64,000 nt of DNA from contig PNJK01000002.1 in the NCBI GenBank assembly GCA_013821825.1, positions 1 to 64,000 on the forward strand, given 5' to 3'. This DNA is from Rhodobacter sp. (lineage in GTDB: Bacteria; Pseudomonadota; Alphaproteobacteria; Rhodobacterales; Rhodobacteraceae). Position numbers and translations under genes: made by a program. The notes below the pieces were generated by a model. That model ran no database searches, was not told the origin of the DNA, and saw nothing but the letters and a program-made list of their open reading frames with translations. Below, one piece after another: positions 53,206 through 61,889 of this stretch; position 1 is the first letter of the stretch; the number at the start of each line of letters is the position of its first letter.

Positions 53206-54324
53206 TCAGAGGGCCAGGGCCTCGGCTGCCGTGATGGTCGGCAGACCAAGTGCCACGCCAACCGCCTCGTAGGTCAGCCGGCCAGCATGAACGTTAAGGC
53301 CCGCCAGAAGGTGCTTGTCCTCGGCGCAGGCCTTTTTCCATCCCTTGTCGGCAAGGGCGAGCATGAAGGGCATCGTCGCGTTGCCCAGGGCCAGAGTCGA
53401 GGTGCGGGCCACCGCGCCTGGCATGTTGGCCACGCAGTAATGCATGATCCCATCCACCTCGTAGATCGGGTCCTGGTGCGTTGTGGCCTTCGAGGTTTCA
53501 AAACATCCACCCTGGTCGATGGCGACGTCGACCAGCGCCGCACCCGGCTTCAGCTCTTTCAACTGTGCCTTCGAGATCAGTTTCGGCGCTGCTGCTCCGG
53601 GGATCAGCACCGCGCCGATGATCAGATCAGCCTCGCGCGCCAGGGCGATGGTGTTGCCGGCGCTGGCATAGGCGTTCTTGAACTGCCCGCCAAAGACATC
53701 GTCCAGATAGCGCAGCCGGTTGATCGAGCGGTCCAGCACGGTGACATCCGCGCCCATGCCCGAGGCGATCTTGGCGGCATGGGTGCCCACGACACCGCCA
53801 CCGATGACGAGCACCCGGCCGGGCGACACGCCGGGCACACCGCCCAGCAGCACACCGCGACCACCATTGGCCTTCTGCAGCGTCCAGGCGCCCACCTGCG
53901 GGGCCAGACGGCCCGCCACCTCGGACATCGGAGCCAGCAGAGGCAGGCCTCCGCGATCGTCAGTCACGGTTTCATAGGCAATGCAGGTCGCGCCGGATTT
54001 CAAGAGGTCCTTGGTCTGTGCCGGATCGGGGGCAAGGTGCAGGTAGGTGAAAAGCACCTGTCCCTCGCGGAGGCGTTTGCGCTCTACCGCCTGCGGCTCC
54101 TTGACCTTGACGATCATGTCGGACTTCTCGAAGACCTCTTCGGCGGTATCCACGATCTTGGCACCGGCCGCCTTGTAGTCGGCATCCGAGAAGCCAGCGC
54201 CCAGACCGGCGCCTTTCTCGATCATGACCTTGTGGCCATGGGCCACAGCTTCGCGCGCCGCATCCGGCGTCATGCCGACGCGGAACTCCTGCGGCTTGAT
54301 TTCCTTCGGGCAACCGATCTTCAT
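53206..54324 (-). CDS. ald: Alanine dehydrogenase
   Basis: This 372-residue enzyme interconverts L-alanine and pyruvate plus ammonia with NAD. It has the opening GCPKEIKPQEFRVGMTPDAAREA, the active-site Lys in MIVKVKEPQ, HLAPD, the Rossmann motif VLVIGGGVVGTHAAKIASGMGADVTVLD and NMPGAVARTSTLALGNATMPF. All fit the Ald/PntA-like family. GGGAGAG precedes the ATG. An Lrp/AsnC regulator is divergent from it, 147 bases apart, and probably controls it. Confidence 0.97.
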   Translation of the reverse strand: MKIGCPKEIKPQEFRVGMTPDAAREAVAHGHKVMIEKGAGLGAGFSDADYKAAGAKIVDTAEEVFEKSDMIVKVKEPQAVERKRLREGQVLFTYLHLAPDPAQTKDLLKSGATCIAYETVTDDRGGLPLLAPMSEVAGRLAPQVGAWTLQKANGGRGVLLGGVPGVSPGRVLVIGGGVVGTHAAKIASGMGADVTVLDRSINRLRYLDDVFGGQFKNAYASAGNTIALAREADLIIGAVLIPGAAAPKLISKAQLKELKPGAALVDVAIDQGGCFETSKATTHQDPIYEVDGIMHYCVANMPGAVARTSTLALGNATMPFMLALADKGWKKACAEDKHLLAGLNVHAGRLTYEAVGVALGLPTITAAEALAL

Positions 54325-54471
54325 TTGCTCTCTCCCTGCGGGACTGATCCCTTGTGGGGACAGTCTTTGCCTCTTCCGCTGGCAATGCTTTGAATTCTTG
54401 ATGACGCCGGGGCGGTTTGGCAGTAGATTTCCCGGCGCAACCGCCCTTTTGTCGAAGAAATCTCCAGAAAC

Positions 54472-54930
54472 ATGGATCTTGACGCCACAGACCGCCGCAT
54501 CCTGACAGTCCTGCAAAAGAACGGAAGGATCACCAACGCGGAATTGTCCGAGGCGGTGAACCTGTCGCCTTCAGCCTGTCACCGCCGCGTGCAGCGGCTG
54601 GAGGAAGAGGGGTATATCGCCGGTTACGTCGCCCTTTTGGACGCCCGCAAGATGGGCAGGCTGACCACGGTCTTCGTGGAGATCACCCTGCAAAGCCAGG
54701 CCGAGGACCTGCTTGACGCCTTTGAACGCGAAGTTGCCCGGGTGCCGGACCTGCTGGAATGCCATCTGATGGCAGGGACGGCGGATTATCTGTTGAAGAT
54801 CATGGCCGAGGATACCGAGGATTTCGCCCGCATCCACCGCCAGTTCCTGTCACGCCTGCCGGGGGTGCGGCAGATGCAGTCCTCCTTTGCGCTGCGCACG
54901 GTGGTCAAGACCACGGCCCTCGCGGTCTAG
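54472..54930 (+). CDS. Lrp/AsnC-family transcriptional regulator
   Basis: This 152-residue regulator has an N-terminal winged helix-turn-helix (DLDATDRRILTVLQKNGRITNAELSEAVNLSPSACHRRVQRLEEEGYIAGY) and a C-terminal RAM ligand domain (FVEITLQSQAEDLLDAFEREV ... ECHLMAGTADYLLKIMAED). Its divergent position next to ald suggests it activates or represses alanine catabolism in response to alanine, as in other Ald-Lrp pairs. The intergenic region holds no clean Lrp palindrome visible by eye. Confidence 0.93.
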   Translation: MDLDATDRRILTVLQKNGRITNAELSEAVNLSPSACHRRVQRLEEEGYIAGYVALLDARKMGRLTTVFVEITLQSQAEDLLDAFEREVARVPDLLECHLMAGTADYLLKIMAEDTEDFARIHRQFLSRLPGVRQMQSSFALRTVVKTTALAV

Positions 54931-54933
54931 GTT

Positions 54934-55947
54934 TCAGACGCGGTAGTAATCCCGATACCAGGCGACGAAGGCCGCAACCCCATCGCGGATCGAGGTTTCG
55001 GGCCGATAGCCGGTCAGACGCTGCAAGAGGCTGCAATCGGCCCAGGTTTCCGGTACGTCACCCTTCTGCATCTCCAGGAACGTCTTCCGGATCTCCAGGC
55101 CCAGGGCACGCTCGATCTCGGCAATGTAGTCCATCAGCGGCACCCGCTGGCTGTTGCCGATATTGACCGTCCGGAACGGCGCGACCGGGCTGAGGCTGTC
55201 GCCGGGGGCAATCGCTTCCGGCGTGACGGGCTGGATCGGGGGCAGGTCGATCAACAGCCGGATACCGCGCACCAGATCGGTCACATAGGTGAAGTCGCGT
55301 GCCATCCGGCCGTGGTTGTAGACATCGATCGCTTCGCCTGCCAGAGCGGCCCGGACGAACTTGAACAGGGCCATGTCCGGCCTCCCCCAGGGGCCATAGA
55401 CGGTGAAGAAGCGGAACATTGTGGTCGGCAGCTTCCACAGATGGGCATAGCTGTGGCCCATTGCCTCGTTCGCCTTCTTGGTTGCTGCATAGAGGGTCAG
55501 TGGGGTGTCGGTCTGCTGCGTCTCGGCAAAGGGCATGGCGGTGTTTGCGCCATAGACCGACGAGGTAGAGGCCATCAACAGATGCCCGACCCCCAGCGTC
55601 CGGGCGCATTCCAGCACGTTGAAGGTGCCGATCAGGTTCGATTCGACATAGGCCCGCGGGTTTTCCAGCGAATGCCGGACACCCGCCTGTGCCGCCAGAT
55701 GCACGATGATCTCGGGCCGTTCCTGGTCGCACAGTGCCTGCAGGCGGGACATGTCTTCCAGCATCCCCTCCGCGCAGGAAAATCCGGGCGATTGCAGGAG
55801 GATCTGGTGCCGGTGCCGCTTTAGCGCCACATCGTAATAGGGGGTCATGCCGTCATAGCCGACGACGCGAAAGCCGTCCTTCAGCAGCAGCTGGGCCAGG
55901 TGAAAGCCGATGAAGCCCGCCGTGCCGGTGATCAGGACAGTTCGCAT
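54934..55947 (-). CDS. UDP-glucuronate epimerase-like NAD-dependent epimerase
   Basis: This 337-residue extended SDR has ITGTAGFIGFHLAQLLL for NAD, VHLAAQAGVRHSLENPRAYVESNLIGT, the catalytic STSSVYG and YAATKKANE (YxxxK), and FRFFTVYGPWGRPDMAL. These features match UDP-glucuronate 4-epimerases, which make UDP-galacturonate for surface polysaccharide. The final product may be another UDP-sugar. It converges with the Lrp gene. A glycosyltransferase lies elsewhere in the window, but no polysaccharide cluster is next to it. Confidence 0.92.
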   Translation of the reverse strand: MRTVLITGTAGFIGFHLAQLLLKDGFRVVGYDGMTPYYDVALKRHRHQILLQSPGFSCAEGMLEDMSRLQALCDQERPEIIVHLAAQAGVRHSLENPRAYVESNLIGTFNVLECARTLGVGHLLMASTSSVYGANTAMPFAETQQTDTPLTLYAATKKANEAMGHSYAHLWKLPTTMFRFFTVYGPWGRPDMALFKFVRAALAGEAIDVYNHGRMARDFTYVTDLVRGIRLLIDLPPIQPVTPEAIAPGDSLSPVAPFRTVNIGNSQRVPLMDYIAEIERALGLEIRKTFLEMQKGDVPETWADCSLLQRLTGYRPETSIRDGVAAFVAWYRDYYRV

Positions 55948-56055
55948 GTGCAGGCTTTCCCGTTTCTTGCACAGGGGTTCCCTGTCCGGCGCCCCGATGT
56001 CAAGGCTTTGACCGCAACCGGCCCTGAAATCGATCGAAAGCCGATGGCAATGAAA

Positions 56056-56081
56056 AACCCCCGGCCTCGCGGACGGGGGTT
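56056..56081 (-). terminator. Rho-independent terminator after rpsU
   Basis: AACCCCCG and CGGGGGTT form an 8-bp stem with a ten-base loop. On the minus strand it is followed by TTTTTCA. It lies about 40 bases after the rpsU stop. Confidence 0.8.
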
Positions 56082-56120
56082 GATCGGGCGGGCATCGCTG
56101 CCCCAGTGTCGCAAGACGTC

Positions 56121-56327
56121 TTACAGACCGCCTTCACGCTGAAGCTTCTTCCGGGCAAGTTTCCTTGCACGGCGCACGGCTTCGGCCTGTTCGCGTGCCT
56201 TCTTGACGGAGGGCTTCTCGAAATGCTGCTTGAGCTTCATTTCCCGAAACACCCCTTCGCGCTGAAGTTTTTTCTTCAGGGCACGGAGAGCCTGTTCGAC
56301 GTTATTGTCGCGGACGCTGACCTGCAT
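56121..56327 (-). CDS. rpsU: 30S ribosomal protein S21
   Basis: This 68-residue basic protein is S21: [49 protein letters not shown] and a highly basic C terminus. It sits near the anti-Shine-Dalgarno end of 16S rRNA. AAGGTGG lies upstream of its ATG. It is divergent from COQ9, and a strong terminator follows it. Neighbouring rpsU and coq9 is a common arrangement in alphaproteobacteria. Confidence 0.97.
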   Translation of the reverse strand: MQVSVRDNNVEQALRALKKKLQREGVFREMKLKQHFEKPSVKKAREQAEAVRRARKLARKKLQREGGL

Positions 56328-56435
56328 GTGGTTGTCACCACCTTCCTAGGTTAAAGTTGCACTGACTTGTGCAGGCCCGCGCCCTATAACAAAGGGCAGA
56401 TGGCTTGTCCACCGCAGCGCGGAACGGAGGCGACG

Positions 56436-57107
56436 ATGACCGACAACAGCAAGGACCGGGTGCTGGACGCAGCGCTTGCGCATGTGCCCTTTGACGGCTG
56501 GTCGGAAAAGACCCTGCGCGCAGCGGCGGCCGAGGCGGGGGTCGACGCCGCCCTTGCCCGCGCGCTGTTCCCGCGCGGTGGGGTCGATCTGGCGCTGGCC
56601 TTTCACGCCCGAGGTGACGCCGAGATGGCGGCCCGGCTGGCCGCGATGGACCTCACCAGCCAACGCTACCGCGACCGGATCGCCACCGCCGTCCGCACCC
56701 GTCTTGAGCTGGCAGATCTGGAACTCGTGCGCCGGGGCACCACGCTTTTTTCCCTGCCGCAGCACGCAGGCGACGGGGCAAAGGCGGTCTGGAGCACCGC
56801 TGACAAGATCTGGACGGCGCTGGGCGACACCTCGCAGGACCTGAACTGGTACACCAAACGTGCCACTCTTTCGGCGGTCTATGCCGCGACGGTGCTTTAC
56901 CGGCTGGGGGACTGCACGCCCTTCCATCAGGCCACGTGGGAGTTTCTGGACCGCCGGATCGACGGCGTGATGCAGGTGGAGAAGCTGAAGGCCAGCCTGC
57001 GGGAAAACCCCATCGGCAAGGCGTTCATGGCCGGGCCGGGAAAGCTTATGGAAAGCGTTCGTGCGCCAAGACAGCCCGACAACCTGCCGGGCCGCCACCA
57101 AGGCTGA
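56436..57107 (+). CDS. COQ9 family protein
   Basis: This 223-residue protein has the TetR-like N-terminal helices and lipid-binding COQ9 domain. DRVLDAALAHVPFDGWSEKTLRAAAAEAGVDAALARALFPRGG is typical, then WSTADKIWTALGDTSQDLNWYTKRATLSAVYAATVLYRLGD, which is the COQ9 signature. In mitochondria COQ9 binds isoprene lipids and presents quinone intermediates to COQ7; the bacterial protein should act likewise in ubiquinone synthesis. ACGGAGG precedes the ATG. Confidence 0.93.
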   Translation: MTDNSKDRVLDAALAHVPFDGWSEKTLRAAAAEAGVDAALARALFPRGGVDLALAFHARGDAEMAARLAAMDLTSQRYRDRIATAVRTRLELADLELVRRGTTLFSLPQHAGDGAKAVWSTADKIWTALGDTSQDLNWYTKRATLSAVYAATVLYRLGDCTPFHQATWEFLDRRIDGVMQVEKLKASLRENPIGKAFMAGPGKLMESVRAPRQPDNLPGRHQG

Positions 57108-57128
57108 CTCTGTCTGGAAAGATCTCTG

Positions 57129-58121
57129 ATGACCCTGTCGCACACCATGCTTGCCGTTGAAATCTCGACCCCCGGCGGGCCAGATGTCCTGGTCCCCTGT
57201 TCCGTTCCGGTACCGGTGCCCGGCCATGGCCAGATCATCATCCGCATCGCCTATGCCGGGGTGAACCGGCCCGATGCGCTACAACGCGCCGGGGCTTATG
57301 CACCCCCTTTGTCGGCGTCCCCCCTGCCGGGGCTGGAATGCTCCGGGACTGTGGTCGAGGTCGGGCCCGGCGTGTCGCGCTGGCAGATCGGCGATCAGGT
57401 TTGCGCGCTGCTGCCCGGCGGCGGCTATGCCGAGTATGCCGTCACGCATGAGGCGCATGCCCTGCCCATCCCCGCCGGCCTCAGCCTGCGCGATGCGGCC
57501 TGCCTGCCTGAAACCTGCTTTACCGTCTGGTCCAACATGGTGATGCGCGGCGGGCTGCAAGCGGGTGAACGCTTCCTTGTCCACGGCGGCACCTCTGGCA
57601 TCGGGACCACCGCCATCCAGATCGCCGCCGCTCTTGGCGCCCGCGTCTTCACCACCGCCGGCACCGATGACAAATGCGCCGTCTGCCGTGAGCTTGGGGC
57701 TGAACTGGCCCTGAACTACCGGACCACGGATTTCGTGCCCGCCGTCAAGGCCGAAGGCGGAGCGAACCTGATCCTCGACATGGTCGGCGGCCCCTATATC
57801 GAACGCAACATCAGGGCGCTGGCCGATGACGGCCGCCTAGTCCAGATCGCGTTCCTGCAAGGCCCGAAGGTCACGCTGAATTTTGCCGAGCTTATGATGC
57901 GGCGCCTGACCCTCACCGGATCGACCCTTCGCCCGCAGTCCGACCTCGCCAAGACCCGGATCGCCCGCGAGGTGGAAACCCATGTCTGGCCGATGATCGC
58001 CCGGGGTGCCCTGCGCGTGGTTATCGACAGCGAGTTTGCCCTGACCGAAGCCGCCGCCGCCCATCGGCGGATCGAGGCCGAGGGACATGTCGGCAAGATC
58101 GTCCTGAAGGCTGAAGGTTAG
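57129..58121 (+). CDS. Quinone oxidoreductase-type zinc-free MDR (PIG3-like)
   Basis: This 330-residue NADPH-dependent oxidoreductase is a medium-chain dehydrogenase/reductase. It has YAGVNRPDALQRAGAYAPP, ECSGTVVEVGPGVSRWQIGDQVCALLPGGGYAEY and the NADP loop VHGGTSGIGTTAIQIAAALGARVFTTAGT. No structural or catalytic zinc Cys set is visible, as in quinone reductases. It follows COQ9 by 21 bases, so the two may be co-transcribed. Its stop codon is the point where the decayed gene on the other strand loses recognisable homology. Confidence 0.9.
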   Translation: MTLSHTMLAVEISTPGGPDVLVPCSVPVPVPGHGQIIIRIAYAGVNRPDALQRAGAYAPPLSASPLPGLECSGTVVEVGPGVSRWQIGDQVCALLPGGGYAEYAVTHEAHALPIPAGLSLRDAACLPETCFTVWSNMVMRGGLQAGERFLVHGGTSGIGTTAIQIAAALGARVFTTAGTDDKCAVCRELGAELALNYRTTDFVPAVKAEGGANLILDMVGGPYIERNIRALADDGRLVQIAFLQGPKVTLNFAELMMRRLTLTGSTLRPQSDLAKTRIAREVETHVWPMIARGALRVVIDSEFALTEAAAAHRRIEAEGHVGKIVLKAEG

Positions 58122-58805
58122 AGGCGGACGCAACGGCCCCGATGATGGCGCCCAAAGGCCCGCCGATGGCGGTGCCGACCGTGCCGCCGATGAGCCCGCC
58201 AAGGGCCAGACCCGCCGCAGCACCCACAGCGGCCACGATGATAGCCACCGCGTCTTTGATCGCCTCCCACAGGTCCTGCAGGAACCGCGACATGCCACCG
58301 TTGTCTTTTCGGCCATCGCAAGAACCATCAGGAAATCAGCAGGATAGCTGACATTATCCAGCGAGGAGGTCTTCGGCAACCGCGGTGGCGAACAGGTCAT
58401 GGATTCGCTGTCGTCAAAGTCGTCGCGCACTATGAACTCTGGCGCCTTGGTCGGGTATCCGGCCCCGGGGGAACGGCGGTGCTGCCCATGGCAATCCGGT
58501 CATCGCCGGGCCATTCGGGGCTGGTCTTTTCGATGCACTTCACCTTGTGCAGGCGGAAATGCAGTCCTTTGTTGACGCGATCGGGTCCTGGAACTTGGCG
58601 TTGAACAGGGGCTGGCCGGACTTGAATGCGACGGCCTTGGTCATCTGGAACTTCATCAATGAAAAGATCTTCGGGGAAAACACGGTGGAAAATGCCACTG
58701 CAGCATGATGGTGCGCCGGTCGGGCCCGCCCGGGACGGTTTTGAATTCCATATGCAGATTCGGGTCGGAAGCTGCGACTTGCAGGCTCTTTTTTTGCAGG
58801 GTCAC
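58120..58805 (-). pseudogene. Frameshifted glycine-zipper protein gene
   Basis: Reading the minus strand from a GTG start, one protein appears in pieces through three frame changes. The pieces are VTLQKKSLQVAASDPNLHMEF and TIMLQWHFP, then FSLMKFQMTKAVAFKSG and PLFNAKFQDP, then VNKGLHFRLHKVKCIEK and SPEWPGDDRIAMGSTAV, then APEFIVRDDFDDSESM and FLMVLAMAEK, and last MSRFLQDLWEAIKDA with a glycine zipper (LALGGLIGGTVGTAIGG). One missing base between AMAEK and MSRFL, and one change in a five-C run, join neighbouring pieces cleanly. The C terminus is lost where the quinone oxidoreductase gene ends. The family (unknown function, C-terminal zipper) is recalled, not named. Confidence 0.72.
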
Positions 58806-59022
58806 GCGATTAACGGTTCTTTCACGCGCAGCCCGCAGCAGGCTTTGCTAGTTCCATGTTCGGCGGGATTGGAAAATTCATCCAGAACTAAGCCGACCGG
58901 CAGTTCCCCAGCTGCCCCGGCAACGGACATTTTACCAAGTTATTTCCCCTTTGCTTCCCCTCGAAATGCCTTTTTCTTCCCGGTCCCGCCACTCTCCCGT
59001 TACGACCTGGAAAGACAGCGAC
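58806..59022. other. AT-richer gene-free spacer
   Basis: This stretch has long T- and C-rich runs and is poorer in GC than its surroundings. No coding frame was accepted. It may hold the old promoter of the broken zipper gene. Confidence 0.4.
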
Positions 59023-59661
59023 CTACCGCACCGGTTCCAGAACCGCGTCCTGAAGCCGGCAGTCGCGGATCGTGTCTTCGCCGCAGCGCCGGAAGCCAAG
59101 ATCCTTGGTCAGGCAAATCCGCGCCTCCTGGATCAGGCCACCCTTACAGGTGATGGTGATCTGGTCGCGCGAAAGACTTGGGTTGGCCTCCAGAAAGGCA
59201 TCCTCGATCACGCTTGCCGGCAAGGTCAGCGGGCGTGAGACTTCGGCCAGGAACTCTGGAACCGAAATGGTTTCATAGGCTTGGCGGGCAGTCCGGAAAT
59301 AGTCACCGGCTGCAAGGCCGGAACAGCGCCCGTGCTTTTTCCATTGGTAGAATGCCGACCCCGCACCACCCATGATATCGGCCATGGCTGCTGTCATGCT
59401 GCGGGACGGGTCCCGTTCCCCCGTGCGGCACCAGGATGGCCATCCCTCCTCGTACTGCGGCCAAAGGCCGTGTACCACGAAGGTCAGACCCCGGCCCGCA
59501 TCGCATTGCGGATCGTCCCGCGCATCGCCTTCAAGCGCGCACCAGGCTGACGACCACGAGAGCGACAGGACGTAATAGTCGAAGTCGCCCGCCCTCTCAC
59601 CCTCGGCCTGTGCGATGGGCGCCCAGCACAAAGCCACGAGGGTCACAAGGATCAGGCGCAT
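59023..59661 (-). CDS. Ribonuclease T2 family protein
   Basis: This 212-residue secreted nuclease has a signal peptide (MRLILVTLVALCWAPIAQA) and both catalytic histidine segments of RNase T2: FVVHGLWPQYEEGWPSWC and WKKHGRCSG. Cysteines are spaced for disulfides. It degrades RNA in the periplasm or outside the cell, as E. coli RNase I does. The ATG at MRLILV gives the shortest signal peptide; the longer frame upstream is antisense to trcR. It is divergent from trcR. Confidence 0.92.
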   Translation of the reverse strand: MRLILVTLVALCWAPIAQAEGERAGDFDYYVLSLSWSSAWCALEGDARDDPQCDAGRGLTFVVHGLWPQYEEGWPSWCRTGERDPSRSMTAAMADIMGGAGSAFYQWKKHGRCSGLAAGDYFRTARQAYETISVPEFLAEVSRPLTLPASVIEDAFLEANPSLSRDQITITCKGGLIQEARICLTKDLGFRRCGEDTIRDCRLQDAVLEPVR

Positions 59662-59785
59662 TTCCGCTTTTCCTTCTTCTCGACAGGCCGTATATGGGCG
59701 ATTGAATTCCCAGAAAACGTGGAACTCGCGGGCCCGCCCGCCGCCGTTTTCCCGGCCCGGGAGAGATTTGTAAAGGAGAGATCCG

Positions 59786-60547
59786 ATGTCGATGTCAAAG
59801 CCGCTCATGGCCAAGGCCACCGCTGTCTGGCTGGTGGACAACACGACCCTCAGCTTTGCCCAGATCGCCGATTTCTGCGGGCTGCACGAGCTGGAGGTGC
59901 AGGGCATTGCCGATGGCGATGTGGCTGGTGGGGTCAAGGGCTTCGACCCGATCGCCAACAACCAGCTTGATCCGGTCGAAATCGACCGCGCCCAGGCCGA
60001 TCCCCTCTACCGCATGAAGCTGAAGTTCAACGCCGCCGCCGTGGGCGAGGAAAAGCGCCGTGGTCCGCGCTATACCCCGCTGTCCAAGCGTCAGGACCGC
60101 CCCGCCGCGATCTACTGGCTGGTGAAGTTCCACCCGGAGCTGTCGGACGGCGCGATTGGCAAGCTTGTGGGGACGACGAAGCCCACCATCCAGTCGATCC
60201 GCGGGCGGAGCCACTGGAACATCTCGAACATCCAGCCGATCGACCCGGTGGCGCTGGGCCTGTGCAAGCAGTCGGAACTTGATACCGCCGTGCAGGCCGC
60301 AGCCCGCAAGAAGGCGGCAGATGGCGTGGTGATGTCGGACGACGAGCGCCGCAAGCTGGTGTCGACCGAGCAGTCGCTGGGCATGGACCCTGCGCCGAAA
60401 GTGCCCTCGGGGCTGGAGGTCTTTGGCGACGAGGAGAAGGACGACACCCCGGCGGGCGATTTCTCCGACGCGGAAAGCTTCTTCAACCTGCCGCAGGGCG
60501 GGCATGACGATGATGAGGACGACGAGGACAACAAGCGCCGTCGCTAA
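59786..60547 (+). CDS. trcR: Cell cycle transcriptional regulator TrcR (DUF1013)
   Basis: This 253-residue protein is the alphaproteobacteria-specific DUF1013 family, TrcR. MSKPLMAKATAVWLVDNTTLSFAQIADFCGLHELEVQGIADG starts a helix-turn-helix-like domain; KRQDRPAAIYWLVKFHPELSDGAIGKLVGTTKPTIQSIRGRSHWN is the second DNA-binding block. The C terminus is very acidic (GGHDDDEDDEDNKRRR). AAAGGAGAG precedes the ATG. The family is tied to CtrA/GcrA cell-cycle control; direct targets here are unknown. Confidence 0.95.
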   Translation: MSMSKPLMAKATAVWLVDNTTLSFAQIADFCGLHELEVQGIADGDVAGGVKGFDPIANNQLDPVEIDRAQADPLYRMKLKFNAAAVGEEKRRGPRYTPLSKRQDRPAAIYWLVKFHPELSDGAIGKLVGTTKPTIQSIRGRSHWNISNIQPIDPVALGLCKQSELDTAVQAAARKKAADGVVMSDDERRKLVSTEQSLGMDPAPKVPSGLEVFGDEEKDDTPAGDFSDAESFFNLPQGGHDDDEDDEDNKRRR

Positions 60548-60899
60548 GAGCGCAGGGATCGCCGGGGCTCTGTCGCAAGAAGTCGGCTGACCGTCGGGGC
60601 CCCACTTTCCCCGGACAGACTAATCCCATGGTTTCGGTGACGGGAATGCCTGTCGCGGTGAAGCCGTTGGGAACGGCGACGGACCTGCAACTCAGCGACC
60701 TGACGGTTCAAGTCAGGCGTTGGCCCGGCAGTCTTGCAGATTCCATCCTGATCGATGCCGCTTCGGCGGTGGCGGCTGCGAATCTGTCGCCAGATCGTCC
60801 ACCCAAAACCCTTGGAGATGGGCCTGCGCCTACCTTCCAGCTGTCACGTTTGGTTCGGAAGACGAATCCTGCGCGCGGTTATCCGGCCATCTTCTTTCC
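60548..60899. other. Gene-free stretch after trcR
   Basis: No credible gene was found. A plus-strand frame of 117 codons (SLADSILIDAASAVAAANLSP and onward) crosses it, but it resembles nothing known and may be chance or a remnant. Confidence 0.4.
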
Positions 60900-61085
60900 T
60901 CAGATCACATCCCGTTCCACGACGCGCTCGCCCTTGGCAAAGCGTGCGCAGAGGAAGGGCGTCAGGCCCATGGACTTGTAGCGGCCATGGATGCCCTCCT
61001 CGGTCACGAAGTCATCGGGCGACACGGTGTCATCCGACCTTGGGACTCTGGCTTCGGCGCGAGGGATCAAGCCGTGCAGGTTCAT
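60900..61085 (-). CDS. Small unassigned protein or C-terminal gene fragment
   Basis: This 61-residue frame reads SDDTVSPDDFVTEEGIHGRY and KSMGLTPFLCARFAKGERVV before ending in ERDVI. The composition is protein-like and the KGERVVERDVI end is reminiscent of a SAF-type strand. It begins 33 bases after the SDR stop on the same strand but has no good ribosome-binding site. It may be the tail of a lost larger gene in this decaying zone. Confidence 0.35.
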   Translation of the reverse strand: MNLHGLIPRAEARVPRSDDTVSPDDFVTEEGIHGRYKSMGLTPFLCARFAKGERVVERDVI

Positions 61086-61118
61086 CGTTCGGGGGAGTTC
61101 TCGAGGCAGGGTCCATCG

Positions 61119-61829
61119 TCACACACCCCGCGTTGCACCACCATCGACGCGGATGTTCTGGCCGGTGATGAAGCCGGCCCCTTCGGAGGCGAGGAAGGCA
61201 ATGGTGGCTGCGATCTCTCCGGCCTTGCCATAGCGCCGCATCGGCACGCCAAGGCGGCGCTCATCGGTTGCGGGCAGGCTGTCGATCCAGCCCGGAAGCA
61301 CGTTGTTGATGCGGATGTTTTCCGCCGCATAGGTATCGGCATAAACCTTGGTGAACGAAGCTAAGGCCGAGCGCGCCGCCGCCGAAGTCGGGAACATGTC
61401 TGAAGGCTCGAAAGCCCAGGCCGTCGAGATATTGATGATCGACCCGCCCTTCTGCGCCTGCATGAAGGGCGTCACCAGCCGGATCGGGCGGATGGCAGAG
61501 AGGAAGTATATGTCCATCCCCGCCTGCCAATCGGCGTCGGTCAGTTCCAGGATCTGCTTGCGCGGACCGTGACCCGCACTGTTCACCAGAACGTCGATCC
61601 GGCCCCACTTGCTGCCAACCGCATCGACCAGCCGCTTCACATCATCATTGGACAGGTTCGAGCCAGTGACACCGACGCCGCCCAGCTCTGCCGCCAGCGC
61701 CTCGCCCCTGCCTGACGATGACAGGATGCCAACCTTGTAACCGTCCGAGGCCAGACGGCGCGCCGTAGCCGCCCCCATGCCCGAACCGCCCGCCGTAATG
61801 ATCGCGACCTTTTCCGTTGACAACTGCAT
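61119..61829 (-). CDS. SDR-family protein without the YxxxK motif
   Basis: This 236-residue protein has the short-chain dehydrogenase fold with AIITAGGSGMGAATARRLA for the nucleotide (TGxxxGxG altered to TAGGSGMG), NSAGH in place of NNAG, and INISTAW at strand 5. Where YSASK is expected it reads TSAAR, so both the catalytic Tyr and Lys are replaced. The following TKVYADTYAAENIRINNVLPGWIDSLP is typical of a subfamily known to lack the motif. It may bind a nucleotide and act as a reductase by other residues, or be non-catalytic. A degenerate IS element lies directly upstream. Confidence 0.85.
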   Translation of the reverse strand: MQLSTEKVAIITAGGSGMGAATARRLASDGYKVGILSSSGRGEALAAELGGVGVTGSNLSNDDVKRLVDAVGSKWGRIDVLVNSAGHGPRKQILELTDADWQAGMDIYFLSAIRPIRLVTPFMQAQKGGSIINISTAWAFEPSDMFPTSAAARSALASFTKVYADTYAAENIRINNVLPGWIDSLPATDERRLGVPMRRYGKAGEIAATIAFLASEGAGFITGQNIRVDGGATRGV

Positions 61830-61889
61830 TCTCCAAATGACAAGGCCAACCCGTCAAGGGTCAGCGGTTTCTCAGGAACTACTGGATTT

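Noticed and set aside
58436-58708. 90-codon plus-strand open stretch with protein-like sequence (SFVDAIGSWNLALNRGWPD)
   Set aside because: No start codon or ribosome-binding site near its beginning, and the minus strand gives a longer collinear series of protein-like segments.
58626-59153. 175-codon plus-strand frame
   Set aside because: Composition is random-like and it overlaps the broken minus-strand gene and RNase T2.
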